DNA of 64,000 nt, taken from NCBI RefSeq assembly GCF_003054055.1, contig NZ_QBKI01000011.1, forward strand, positions 124,001 through 188,000. Direction: 5' to 3'. Of the stretch, positions 16,219 through 24,811 are shown piece after piece (position 1 is the stretch's first letter; every line of letters starts with the position of its first letter). The stretch comes from Pontibacter mucosus (GTDB taxonomy: Bacteria > Bacteroidota > Bacteroidia > Cytophagales > Hymenobacteraceae). The translations under genes and the position numbers were made by a program. The notes below the pieces were generated by a model, which was not told the DNA's origin, made no database searches, and was given only the letters and a program-made list of their open reading frames with translations.

Positions 16219-18048
16219 TTATTTCTTGGCTTTGTTGCGCTTTTGCTGCTCACGCTCCTGCGCCTGGCGCATCGCCTCCTGCATACGCTCGGTAAACGAA
16301 GGACCGCCCTTTGCTTTTTTCTCTTTGCGCTTGTCCTTGTTCTCCTCTAATCTGGTTCTGATCTTGGTCTCATCTACAAAGTAGCGAATAGCGGCCTGCT
16401 GGCCAAAAGTTACAATGTTAGACACGAAGTAGTAGAACGACAGACCAGCAGGGAAGGAGTTCAGCACGAACATGAAGATCACCGGCATCAGGTAGCTGTA
16501 GAACTTCATCGGCCCCTGCATGGTGTTTATCTGGTTGTTAGACCAGGTGTAAAGTATGGTGGAGGCCGTCATCAACAGGGTAAACATACTTACGTGGCTG
16601 CCATAAAACGGAATGGTGAAGGGCAAACGGGCAAAAACGTCGTAGGTAGAAAGGTCGTCGGCCCACAAGAAAGCCTCCTGGCGCAGTTCGATCGAGTTCG
16701 GGAAGAAGTTGAACATCGCAAACAGGATCGGGATCTGCAGCAGCATCGGGATACAGCCGCTCAGCGGGTTTACGCCCATCTCCTGGTAGAGCTTCATCGT
16801 TTCCATCTGCGTCTTCTGCATGTCACCTTCGTTGCGCTCCTTAATGGCGTCAATTTCCGGCTTCAGCACCTTCATCTTGGCCATCGACAAGTATGACTTG
16901 TAGGTAAGCGGGAAGAGGATGGTCTTGATGTAAAGCACCAGCAGGATGATGATGATGCCGTAGTTGCCAATGTAATTCTCCAGGAAGTCGAAGGCCGGGA
17001 TGATGATCCACTTGTTAACGTAGGAGAAAATGCCCCAGCCCAGGTCCAGGTTCTTGTCGAAATCGTGGCCGATGTGCTTGAGGATCTTGTAGTCGTTCGG
17101 GCCGAAGTAGAACATGAACTCCCCGCCGCTTCCGCTCACCACATCCTTAGCAGGAATCAGGATCTCAGAGGCCAACGTTTTCACGGTAGTCGAATCGGCC
17201 GGGTCTACCGACGAAGTTAAACGGGCGCCAGCGAACTGGCTGCCGGCAATAATGCCTGCCGTAAAGAAGTTCTGCTTGTTGGCCACCCACTTCACCGGCT
17301 CATTCAGCGACTTGGTCTCCTTGCTGTCTGAGATGGAGAGGTAATCATACCCGTCTTCTACTGTCGCGAAGTTGATGGTAGACTTGCTGCGGTTGTGCTG
17401 CAGGTCGCGCTCCAGTTGCTTCAGGTTGTCGTTCCAGGTAAAAGTCAGGTTCTCGCCGGACACCTGCTGCGCCAGGCCATTAAAATGGAGCTTGTAGCCC
17501 AGCAGGAAGTTATCGTCATAGAGGGTATACACCTGGTCTATGGACTGCCCGTTGCCGATGTTGGCGCGGAAGGTGATTGTCTTGCCTTTTTTATCGTCTG
17601 CCGCTACTTCCTTCACCTCAGAGGCGGTAAAGTATAAGTCGGACAGCTGTACTCTTTTGCCCTCGTTGGAGGTAAAGGCGATGTCTGTGGTGCTGCTCTC
17701 GCTGTCGAAAAGTATGAGCGGCTCTCCCTGATACGTCTTATAGTTCTTTAGCAGTACTTCTTCCACCTGTCCGCCCTTGGTGTTAAAGGTAACGCGGATG
17801 TTGTTGTTCTCCAGGGTGGTCGTGCTTTCCTCACCGGTAGCGGCAGCGCCAAAATTTCCCAGTGCCGCAGTTCTGCGGGCCTGCACCAGCGAGTCGGCCT
17901 CTGCCGGGGCGGTAGTGGTTTGCAACTGCTCTACTTTGGCCGTCTCCTGCACCGTTTGCTGCGTAGGCTCCGTGCTCCCGAAGAAGAACGAGTAAGCCAG
18001 CAGCAGTATGGCAATCAGTCCAAAGCCAATCGCTTGATTTCTGTCCAT
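16219..18048 (-). CDS. yidC: Membrane protein insertase YidC
   Basis: Inner-membrane insertase of 609 residues. It inserts membrane proteins with or without SecYEG. An N-terminal anchor lies at residues 6-23. The large periplasmic P1 domain spans about residues 60-345. The 60KD_IMP core follows with helices around LFPLTYKSYLSMAKMKVLKPE (cytoplasmic hairpin), GCIPMLLQIPILFAMFNFF and a C-terminal helix AGLSFYYFVSNIVTFGQQ. The tail is basic (KDKRKEKKAKGG and QQKRNKAKK), consistent with ribosome contact. It lies 28 bases downstream of pyrG, probably in the same transcript. Confidence 0.96.
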   Translation of the reverse strand: MDRNQAIGFGLIAILLLAYSFFFGSTEPTQQTVQETAKVEQLQTTTAPAEADSLVQARRTAALGNFGAAATGEESTTTLENNNIRVTFNTKGGQVEEVLLKNYKTYQGEPLILFDSESSTTDIAFTSNEGKRVQLSDLYFTASEVKEVAADDKKGKTITFRANIGNGQSIDQVYTLYDDNFLLGYKLHFNGLAQQVSGENLTFTWNDNLKQLERDLQHNRSKSTINFATVEDGYDYLSISDSKETKSLNEPVKWVANKQNFFTAGIIAGSQFAGARLTSSVDPADSTTVKTLASEILIPAKDVVSGSGGEFMFYFGPNDYKILKHIGHDFDKNLDLGWGIFSYVNKWIIIPAFDFLENYIGNYGIIIILLVLYIKTILFPLTYKSYLSMAKMKVLKPEIDAIKERNEGDMQKTQMETMKLYQEMGVNPLSGCIPMLLQIPILFAMFNFFPNSIELRQEAFLWADDLSTYDVFARLPFTIPFYGSHVSMFTLLMTASTILYTWSNNQINTMQGPMKFYSYLMPVIFMFVLNSFPAGLSFYYFVSNIVTFGQQAAIRYFVDETKIRTRLEENKDKRKEKKAKGGPSFTERMQEAMRQAQEREQQKRNKAKK

Positions 18049-18076
18049 TTACTTTGTTGTGTTGTGTGTATTGCGC

Positions 18077-19690
18077 TTATTTAGTTTTAGCATGGTTGAT
18101 GGCCGCCTTCACAAACTTCACAAAGAGCGGGTGCGGGTTCAGCACGGTGCTCTTCAGCTCGGGGTGGTATTGCGCCGCCACAAACCACTGGTGGTTCTGC
18201 AGTTCGATGACCTCCACAAGGCCTGTGTCCGGGTTAATACCGGTGGCCACCATGCCCGCTTCCTCAAAGGCCGGCAGGTACTTGTTGTTAAACTCGTAAC
18301 GGTGGCGGTGGCGCTCCGAAATTTTAGACTTACCGTAAATAGCATAAGCCCTGGAGCCCTTTTTTAGTTCACAAGTATATGCACCCAGGCGCATGGTGCC
18401 GCCCATTTGCGTAATTTGCTTCTGGTCCTCCATCATGTCGATGACCGGGTGCGGCGTCTCAGGGTCCATCTCGGTAGAGGCGGCTCCCTCCAGTTTTAGC
18501 ACGTTGCGGGCAAACTCCACGGCGGCGCACTGCATGCCCAGGCAGATACCCAGGAACGGGATGTTTTTCTCGCGCACGAAGCGGATTGCCTCCAGCTTTC
18601 CTTTAAAGCCACGCTCGCCAAAGCCTGGTGCCACCAGCACCGCGTCCATACTTTGCAGCAGGGAGGCCACGTTCTCATCAGAGATAGTCTCGGACTGGAA
18701 CCACTTGATGTTTACCTTGCACTCGTTGGCGGAGCCTGCGTGCACAAAGGACTCTATAATAGACTTATACGCATCAGGTAGCTCTACATACTTGCCAACC
18801 AGTGCAATATTTACCTCGCTGGTCGGGTTCTTCAGGCGGCCCAGAAACTCCTTCCAGGTGTCCAGGTTCGGGTCGGCACGGTGCGGCAGCTTCAGTTTCG
18901 CAATCACGCGCTCGTCCAGCTTCTCCTTGCGCATCAGCAGCGGCACATCGTAAATCGTCTCGGCATCGATAGACTCGATCACCGAGTTTTGGTTTACGTT
19001 GCAGAAAAGGGCGATCTTCTTGCGCACGTCAGCTGGGATAGGATACTCTGAGCGGCAAACCAGGATGTCGGGCTGTACACCGGCTTCCGAAAGGTCGCGC
19101 ACCGAATGCTGGGTTGGCTTTGTTTTCAGCTCGCCGGCAGCTTTCAGGTAAGGCACTAAGGTCAGGTGGATCACGCACGACTCGTGCACGCCCAAATCCC
19201 AGCGCAGCTGGCGCACGGCCTCAATAAATGGCAACGACTCAATATCCCCCACGCAACCGCCGATTTCTGTTATCACGATGTCGAACTCCCCGGTCTGGCC
19301 CAGCAACAGCATGCGGCGCTTGATTTCATCGGTGATGTGCGGCACCACCTGCACCGTCTTGCCCAGGTAAGCGCCCTCGCGCTCCTGTGTAATCACGTGG
19401 TGGTAGATACGGCCGGTGGTCACGTTGTTCGCCTGCGAGGTGGGCACGTTCAGGAAACGCTCGTAATGGCCCAGGTCCAGGTCGGTTTCAGCGCCATCCT
19501 CGGTTACATAGCACTCACCATGCTCGTAGGGGTTCAGTGTGCCCGGATCAATGTTAATGTAGGGGTCGAATTTTTGGATAGTTACAGAAAAGCCTCTTGC
19601 CTGCAGCAACTTAGCAAGAGATGCGGAAATAATGCCTTTTCCGAGGGAGGATGTTACACCGCCGGTAACAAAAATATATTTCGTAGCCAT
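18077..19690 (-). CDS. pyrG: CTP synthase
   Basis: Glutamine-dependent CTP synthase of 537 residues that converts UTP to CTP in pyrimidine synthesis. The N-terminal amidoligase domain starts FVTGGVTSSLGKGI with the ATP loop at residues 10-20. It continues with the Mg2+/UTP regions VITEIGGCVGDIESLPF and KTKPTQHSV. The glutamine amidotransferase domain (from about residue 295) has the nucleophile C383 in GICLGMQ and the HPEL motif near the C-terminus. Length and motifs are standard. A -7 box stands 26 bases upstream. Confidence 0.97.
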   Translation of the reverse strand: MATKYIFVTGGVTSSLGKGIISASLAKLLQARGFSVTIQKFDPYINIDPGTLNPYEHGECYVTEDGAETDLDLGHYERFLNVPTSQANNVTTGRIYHHVITQEREGAYLGKTVQVVPHITDEIKRRMLLLGQTGEFDIVITEIGGCVGDIESLPFIEAVRQLRWDLGVHESCVIHLTLVPYLKAAGELKTKPTQHSVRDLSEAGVQPDILVCRSEYPIPADVRKKIALFCNVNQNSVIESIDAETIYDVPLLMRKEKLDERVIAKLKLPHRADPNLDTWKEFLGRLKNPTSEVNIALVGKYVELPDAYKSIIESFVHAGSANECKVNIKWFQSETISDENVASLLQSMDAVLVAPGFGERGFKGKLEAIRFVREKNIPFLGICLGMQCAAVEFARNVLKLEGAASTEMDPETPHPVIDMMEDQKQITQMGGTMRLGAYTCELKKGSRAYAIYGKSKISERHRHRYEFNNKYLPAFEEAGMVATGINPDTGLVEVIELQNHQWFVAAQYHPELKSTVLNPHPLFVKFVKAAINHAKTK

Positions 19691-19999
19691 AAGTTAGGTT
19701 AAACTTTATGGGCTACAAAGGTACTGGATTTATTTGATTATCCTGACATTTCCGAAACAGTTTACAGGCTGTCATAGGTATATCTTTCCTAATATTCAAG
19801 TACGATTTTAATGGATTTGTCGAAAAGTATAAGCCGGTTTGCCTGCTTTTACAGTTTGGAGGCACCTTGTAAAGTATAAAGCTATACTTCTGTAATAAGT
19901 ATAGCCCGCCTGCTGTTATCACCCCGGCCTACGGGGCCTCTCAAACTATGGCTTCCCGAGCTCCGTAGGAAGTACCTCTACATCTCAGCACCATACGTT
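19691..19999. other. Intergenic region between pyrG and GH15 gene
   Basis: 309 bases with no gene seen. It contains the pyrG -7 box and four AAGTATA words between about 19825 and 19905. Two of these face each other (19872-19878 and 19883-19889) four bases apart and could form a hairpin. Confidence 0.6.
19716..19723 (-). promoter_or_regulatory. Candidate -7 box of pyrG
   Basis: The minus strand reads TACCTTTG, an exact match to TAnnTTTG, 26 bases upstream of the pyrG start. No clear TTG -33 element is seen. Confidence 0.5.
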
Positions 20000-21832
20000 A
20001 TGAGCGAAGGCGACAACAAATACTTACCCATCGAGGACCACGGCATTATCGGGGACCTGAACACGGTGGCGCTGGTGGGGCTAAACGGCACCATCGACTT
20101 CATGTGCTTCCCGCATTTTGATTCACCCTCCATCTTCGCCTCGCTCTTAGATGCCGAGAAGGGAGGCAGCTTCTCTATCAGCCCCGCCCACGACGGCATG
20201 AAGCACAAACAGCTTTACCTGCCCGATACGAATGTGCTGCTGACCCGCTTCCTGTCAGATGAGGGCATCGGTGAAATAACGGACTTTATGCCGGTGGAAG
20301 ACCTGGGCCATGGCAGTGAGCTTATCAGAAGGGTAGCCTGTGTGCACGGGGACATGACCTTCAGGATGCACTGCGGCCCGCGTTTTAACTATGCCCAGGC
20401 AACCCATACCGTAAGTCAGCCAAATGAAAATCAGCTTATGTTCACCAGTAAGGGGCCCGACGGGATGGTTCTCCGCTTAAAAAGTACCGTGCCGCTACAA
20501 GTTGATGAGGGAGATGCTGTTGCCACATTTACCCTGACAACCGGGCAGAAAGCGGATTTTATACTGGAGCACTATACCTGTAACACGCCACCGGCCTACG
20601 ACATGGAGGAGTTTGTGACCAGCAACCTGTACGCCACCATCGATTACTGGAAAAAATGGGTCGACAGCTGCAGCTACCGGGGCCGCTGGATGGAAACCAT
20701 CAACCGCTCCGCCCTGGTGCTCAAGCTGATGATTTCCCACAAGTATGGATCTATGGTGGCGGCCCCTACGTTTGGCTTGCCCGAGGAGATAGGAGGGGTG
20801 CGTAACTGGGACTACCGCTACACCTGGATCAGGGATGCCTCTTTTACCGTGTTCGCCCTGCTCCGACTAGGCTACAAGCAGGAGGCCAAGGATTTTGTGG
20901 ATTGGGTGGACCGGCAGTGCGATGATCTCAAAGATGCCGGGTATCTGCGGCTGATGTACACGCTGGAGGGAAAACTGGAACTGGAGGAAATAGAGCTGCA
21001 CCACCTGGAGGGGTACAAGGGCTCCAAACCCGTGCGCATTGGCAACGGCGCCCACGACCAGATACAGCTCGACATCTATGGTGAACTCCTGGACTCTGTA
21101 TACTTGTACGACAAGTATGGCGCCCCCATCTCCTGGGACTTCTGGAACGATTTGCGGCGCCAGGTGGATTGGGTGTGCGACAACTGGCACCGGGAGGATG
21201 AGGGCATTTGGGAGGTGCGCGGTGGCAAGAAGCATTTTCTCTACTCCCGGCTGATGTGCTGGGTAGCCATCAACAGGGCGATTAGGATAGCAAAAAACCA
21301 CTCCTATCCGCTCCCGAACAGGTGGACAGAGGAGCGGGATAGTATCTTTTTCTCGATTCACCACGAGTTCTGGAACGAGGAGCTCCAGTGCTTTGTGCAG
21401 TATAAAGGGGCGGACACCGTGGATGCTGCCACGCTCCTTATGCCGTTGGTGCGTTTCATCAGCCCCAAAGACCCGCGCTGGCTCTCTACGCTACAGCGCA
21501 TCGAGGAGCGGCTGGTTTCGGACTCGCTTGTGTTCCGCTACCGCACGGAGGAAGGTTTTGACGGTCTGGCAGGTGGGGAGGGCACCTTCTCCATGTGTAC
21601 CTTCTGGTATGTGGAGTGCCTGGCAAAGTCGGGGCAAATAGACAAGGCGCGGCTATACTTTGAGAAGATGCTCGGCTATGCCAACCACCTGGGTTTATAT
21701 GCGGAAATGCTGGGCCTAAAAGGCGATCACCTTGGCAACTTCCCGCAAGCTTTCACCCACCTGGGCCTCATCACGGCTGCCCTAAGTATAAACGATATCC
21801 TGGAAGGGCAGGAGAACAAGCGTAAACTGTAG
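20000..21832 (+). CDS. Glycoside hydrolase family 15 protein
   Basis: Cytoplasmic GH15 enzyme of 610 residues; family activities are glucoamylase, glucodextranase and trehalase. The N-terminal beta-sandwich begins with IEDHGIIGDLNTVALVGLNGTIDFMCFP, the arrangement of bacterial GH15 proteins annotated as trehalase-like or glucoamylase. The (alpha/alpha)6 barrel contains GGVRNWDYRYTWIRDASFT, and the catalytic-acid region is probably near YEEGFD/EGTFSMCTFWYVECLA. No signal peptide is seen. With treZ and GH13 genes elsewhere in the window it suggests storage-glucan or trehalose turnover. The exact substrate is not determined. Confidence 0.88.
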   Translation: MSEGDNKYLPIEDHGIIGDLNTVALVGLNGTIDFMCFPHFDSPSIFASLLDAEKGGSFSISPAHDGMKHKQLYLPDTNVLLTRFLSDEGIGEITDFMPVEDLGHGSELIRRVACVHGDMTFRMHCGPRFNYAQATHTVSQPNENQLMFTSKGPDGMVLRLKSTVPLQVDEGDAVATFTLTTGQKADFILEHYTCNTPPAYDMEEFVTSNLYATIDYWKKWVDSCSYRGRWMETINRSALVLKLMISHKYGSMVAAPTFGLPEEIGGVRNWDYRYTWIRDASFTVFALLRLGYKQEAKDFVDWVDRQCDDLKDAGYLRLMYTLEGKLELEEIELHHLEGYKGSKPVRIGNGAHDQIQLDIYGELLDSVYLYDKYGAPISWDFWNDLRRQVDWVCDNWHREDEGIWEVRGGKKHFLYSRLMCWVAINRAIRIAKNHSYPLPNRWTEERDSIFFSIHHEFWNEELQCFVQYKGADTVDAATLLMPLVRFISPKDPRWLSTLQRIEERLVSDSLVFRYRTEEGFDGLAGGEGTFSMCTFWYVECLAKSGQIDKARLYFEKMLGYANHLGLYAEMLGLKGDHLGNFPQAFTHLGLITAALSINDILEGQENKRKL

Positions 21833-22134
21833 TTTTCGTTATTGATTTATCATTATTGGTTATTCGAATTTTGATTGAGTAAAAGTATAAATACAAGAGC
21901 CATCAACTTTCTAACTTTTTAATCTTCTAACTTTCTAACTCCAGAGACGCAATATATTGCGTCTCCACACCTCCCAAACTCTCTAACTCCTAAATTCACC
22001 TGGTTCCTTCCGCCAATCTGGCATATTGCTGCCTTCTGGCTTTTTCTTTGCTATTGCCGTAGTTTTACAACGGGTCCGCTATACTTTGCAAGGCGGCTTA
22101 CCCGTACATCAACCGATAACCAAGTATAAATCGA
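21833..22134. other. Intergenic region with repeats upstream of hslV
   Basis: 302 bases without a gene. It contains CTAACTTT-type repeats (about 21903-21942), the 22-base palindrome at 21944-21965, a further CTCTCTAACTCC string, and three AAGTATA words, the last immediately before the hslV start. Confidence 0.6.
21903..21965. repeat. CTAACTTT repeat plus 22-bp palindrome
   Basis: Units of the type TTCTAACTTT run from about 21903 to 21942. A perfect palindrome follows at 21944-21965: half site GAGACGCAATA with its exact reverse complement. Palindromes of the GAGACGCAAT...ATTGCGTCTC kind are common dispersed repeats in many bacterial genomes. It is likely a non-coding mobile or relic element rather than an operator. 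Confidence 0.7.
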
Positions 22135-22677
22135 ATGACGAAGATAAGATCAACCACCGTGTGTGGTATCTACCACAACGGCGAGGTGGCCCTGGGCGCC
22201 GACGGACAGGCTACCATGGACAAGCACATTGCCAAAAGCAACGTGAAGAAGATCCGTAAATTGCTGGATGGCAAGATTGTTACAGGGTTTGCCGGCTCAA
22301 CAGCTGATGCCTTTACCTTGCTGGAGCGTTTCGAGGAAAAGCTCAACGCTTACCAGCAGAACATGAAGCGAGCCGCCATCGAGTTGGCTAAGGACTGGCG
22401 CAAGGACCAGTACCTGCGCAAACTGGAGGCCATGATGGTGGTGGCCAACAAAGACGAGCTACTCATCATCTCCGGCACCGGCGATGTGCTGGAACCTGAC
22501 AATCAGATTGCTGCCATCGGCTCGGGAAGTATGTATGCCCATGCTGCCGCTTTGGCATTAAAGAAACACGCGCCGCACCTGTCGGCAGAGGAAATGGTGC
22601 GGGAAGCATTGAACATCGCGGCCGATATCTGTATCTACACCAACCACAATATCATCATCGAGAAGCCGGCCAAGTAG
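22135..22677 (+). CDS. hslV: ATP-dependent protease proteolytic subunit HslV
   Basis: N-terminal-threonine protease subunit of 180 residues forming the dodecameric core of the HslUV (ClpYQ) protease. A six-residue propeptide (MTKIRS) precedes the catalytic T7 in TTVCGIYHNG. GADGQATMDKHIAKSNVKKIRKL and VTGFAGSTADAFTLLERFEEKL are the family's signature stretches. Length is standard. The partner unfoldase gene hslU is not in the window, whereas in many bacteria it follows hslV directly. The gene is followed 21 bases later by a Crp/Fnr regulator. Confidence 0.96.
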   Translation: MTKIRSTTVCGIYHNGEVALGADGQATMDKHIAKSNVKKIRKLLDGKIVTGFAGSTADAFTLLERFEEKLNAYQQNMKRAAIELAKDWRKDQYLRKLEAMMVVANKDELLIISGTGDVLEPDNQIAAIGSGSMYAHAAALALKKHAPHLSAEEMVREALNIAADICIYTNHNIIIEKPAK

Positions 22678-22698
22678 CAATCGGTAAAGAAGGGTAGC

Positions 22699-23265
22699 GT
22701 GCAAACCATCGAACAATCCATCCGGCAGCTGTACCCGCTCTCGGAGAGCTCTTTTGGGCAGCTAACGTCGCTTATGCAGCGGCAGGAGTTGCCCAAAGGG
22801 CATATTCTTTTCCGGGAGGGCGAGATAAGGAAGAAAGTATACTTTTTAGAGCGGGGTATTGCACGCGCCTTCTGTTACCGCAATGGGCAGGAAGTTACCT
22901 TCTGGTTCGGGGCTGAGGGAGATCTTATACTTTCCTATTACAACTACGTAGCCAACAAGCCCGGCTATGAAACGATAGAGCTGCTGGAGCGCTCTGTGGT
23001 GCAGGCGGTTAACCTGGGCAGCCTGCAGGAGCTTTATCAGACCAATATCGAATTGGCCAATTGGGGGCGCAAGCTGGCAGAGTATGAGTTGATTAAAACC
23101 GAGGAGCGCTTTATGGCTTTCCAGTTTCAGTCAGCTACCGAGCGCTACAAGGCCTTGCTGCAGAACAACCCGGAGCTGCTGCAGCGGGTGCAGCTGAATC
23201 AGATAGCCTCCTACCTGGGCGTGACGCAGGTAACCCTGAGCCGCATCCGGGCCGAGGTGCGCTGA
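22699..23265 (+). CDS. Crp/Fnr family transcriptional regulator
   Basis: Regulator of 188 residues. I use the GTG at 22699 because no ATG lies at a sensible place. Residues 20-110 form a cyclic-nucleotide-binding-like beta roll (LPKGHILFREGEIRKKVYFLERGIARAF). A dimer helix follows, then a short C-terminal helix-turn-helix (LNQIASYLGVTQVTLSRIRAEV). This is the Bacteroidota type without Fnr cysteines; the effector is unknown. The GTG stands 21 bases after hslV, and the SMR exporter follows 63 bases after the stop. The regulator may control that exporter. A 10-bp palindromic copy of the dispersed word lies inside the gene at 22835-22844. Confidence 0.85.
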   Translation: MQTIEQSIRQLYPLSESSFGQLTSLMQRQELPKGHILFREGEIRKKVYFLERGIARAFCYRNGQEVTFWFGAEGDLILSYYNYVANKPGYETIELLERSVVQAVNLGSLQELYQTNIELANWGRKLAEYELIKTEERFMAFQFQSATERYKALLQNNPELLQRVQLNQIASYLGVTQVTLSRIRAEVR

Positions 23266-23328
23266 TTTTTTAACATTTGTTAATTTTCTTCCGGCCCATA
23301 GTGCGGACCTTTGCAAAAAAGGAAAAAC

Positions 23329-23646
23329 ATGGGCTGGATATACCTCATTATTGCCGGGATGTTTGAGATTGGGTTCACCACCTGCCTCAAGCTGTCCAAC
23401 AACTTCTCTAACCTCAAGTGGTCGCTGGGCTTTTTTATCTGCATCTCAGCCAGCTTCTACCTCCTGAACAAGGCAATCCAAAGTATACCGTTGGGCACGG
23501 CCTATGCCGTCTGGACGGGCATTGGCGCGGTGGGCACTGTGTTGGTAGGCGTGTTCCTGTACAAGGAGCCTGCTGATGCTTGGCGCCTTTTTTTCATCTG
23601 CCTGCTAATCGGCTCCATCATCGGCCTGAAGCTGGTTTCGCGGTAA
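23329..23646 (+). CDS. SMR-family exporter, Gdx/SugE type
   Basis: Small inner-membrane exporter of 105 residues with four helices. I start at ATG 23329 (MGWIYLIIAGMFE), since the open TTG at 23311 only adds QKRKN. The essential Glu is E13. The motif GTAYAVWTGIGAVGT is that of the guanidinium exporter (Gdx, formerly SugE) subgroup rather than EmrE-type drug pumps. It probably works as an antiparallel homodimer exchanging guanidinium for protons. No guanidine riboswitch fits in the short upstream gap. The upstream Crp/Fnr gene is in the same direction. Confidence 0.88.
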   Translation: MGWIYLIIAGMFEIGFTTCLKLSNNFSNLKWSLGFFICISASFYLLNKAIQSIPLGTAYAVWTGIGAVGTVLVGVFLYKEPADAWRLFFICLLIGSIIGLKLVSR

Positions 23647-23671
23647 AGGGAGCGCATTTGATTTTAAAGCT

Positions 23672-23679
23672 TATCTTTG
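23672..23679 (+). promoter_or_regulatory. Candidate -7 box of deoxyhypusine-synthase-like gene
   Basis: TATCTTTG matches TAnnTTTG. A TTTG lies only 11 bases upstream, too close for a standard -33. A hairpin with GGTCAG (23685-23690) and CTGACC (23702-23707) follows in the presumed leader. Confidence 0.45.
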
Positions 23680-23758
23680 CCGCGGGTCAGTTAATCTAAC
23701 TCTGACCGTACAGTAGGAGTATACACACGAATCAGTATAAAGTATAAAACAGAGAAAA

Positions 23759-24730
23759 ATGAATGTATCAGAATTCGTAAAGAAACATTACAAGCATTTT
23801 AACGCGGCCTCTCTTGTGGATGCTGCAGAAGGTTACAAAGCACACCTGAACAATGGCGGTAAGATGCTGGTGACGTTGGCCGGTGCCATGTCCACGGCGG
23901 AGCTGGGTATCATCCTGGCTGAGATGATCCGTCAGGATAAAATTCACGCCATCTCGTGCACCGGTGCTAACCTGGAGGAGGATATCTTCAACCTGGTGGC
24001 CCACGATTTTTACGAGCGCGTGCCGCACTACCGCGAGCTTTCTGCCGCCGACGAGGAAGAGTTGCTGAGCCGCCACCTCAACCGCGTAACCGATACCTGT
24101 ATTCCGGAAGAGGAGGCGATGCGCCGCCTGGAGCATACTGTGCTGAAGTACTGGGTGAAAGCTGACCAGGAAGGCAAGTCTTATTTCCCGCATGAGTTCT
24201 TCTACCAAATCCTGCTGAGCGGCGACCTGGAGCAGTACTACCAAATCGACCCGAAAAACAGCTGGATGCTGGAGGCGGCTAAGAAAAACCTGCCGATCAT
24301 CTGCCCGGGCTGGGAAGACTCTACGCTGGGCAACATTTATGCCAGCCACGTGATCAGCGGCGACGTGAAGAACGTGCACACCGTAAAGACCGGCATCCAG
24401 TACATGATCGAACTGGCCGACTGGTATACGGAGACAGCTAAGGAAGAATCTACCATCGGTTTCTTCCAGATTGGCGGCGGTATTGCCGGCGACTTCCCCA
24501 TCTGTGTGGTGCCGATGCTGCACCAGGACCTGCAGCGTGAGGGTGTTCCGCTTTGGGGCTACTTCGCGCAGATCTCTGACTCTACCACTAGCTACGGTTC
24601 GTACTCCGGCGCGGTGCCAAACGAGAAAATTACCTGGGGCAAACTGGGCAAAGACACGCCTAAGTTTATGATTGAGTCGGACGCGACCATTGTGGCGCCA
24701 CTTATCTTCGCCCTGGTGCTGGACATGTAA
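23759..24730 (+). CDS. Deoxyhypusine synthase-like protein
   Basis: NAD-dependent enzyme of the deoxyhypusine synthase family, 323 residues, cytoplasmic. The NAD-binding regions include GGKMLVTLAGAMSTAELG and HAISCTGANLEED. The catalytic lysine is K295 in ITWGKLGK, equivalent to the WGK lysine of eukaryotic deoxyhypusine synthase, and the upstream SGAVPNEK matches the S-G-A-x-P-x-E loop. Bacteria lack the eIF5A substrate. Characterised bacterial members act on polyamines (homospermidine formation), so a polyamine role is likely but inferred. It has its own promoter-like box and terminator. Confidence 0.88.
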   Translation: MNVSEFVKKHYKHFNAASLVDAAEGYKAHLNNGGKMLVTLAGAMSTAELGIILAEMIRQDKIHAISCTGANLEEDIFNLVAHDFYERVPHYRELSAADEEELLSRHLNRVTDTCIPEEEAMRRLEHTVLKYWVKADQEGKSYFPHEFFYQILLSGDLEQYYQIDPKNSWMLEAAKKNLPIICPGWEDSTLGNIYASHVISGDVKNVHTVKTGIQYMIELADWYTETAKEESTIGFFQIGGGIAGDFPICVVPMLHQDLQREGVPLWGYFAQISDSTTSYGSYSGAVPNEKITWGKLGKDTPKFMIESDATIVAPLIFALVLDM

Positions 24731-24756
24731 TGTATACGTTAGCTAAAGTATAAACG

Positions 24757-24790
24757 AAAGCGGCTGCAAGTATAAACCTGCAGCCGCTTT
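24757..24790. terminator. Bidirectional terminator with AAGTATA loop
   Basis: A 12-bp stem AAAGCGGCTGCA / TGCAGCCGCTTT has loop AGTATAAACC, so the repeated word AAGTATA spans stem end and loop. It stands between the convergent deoxyhypusine-synthase-like and catalase genes. Confidence 0.85.
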
Positions 24791-24811
24791 TAGTTTTAAA
24801 GCCTGTATACT

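Noticed and set aside
23266..23328. Guanidine riboswitch before the SMR exporter
   Set aside because: The gap is only 63 bases and shows no fold of the known guanidine classes.
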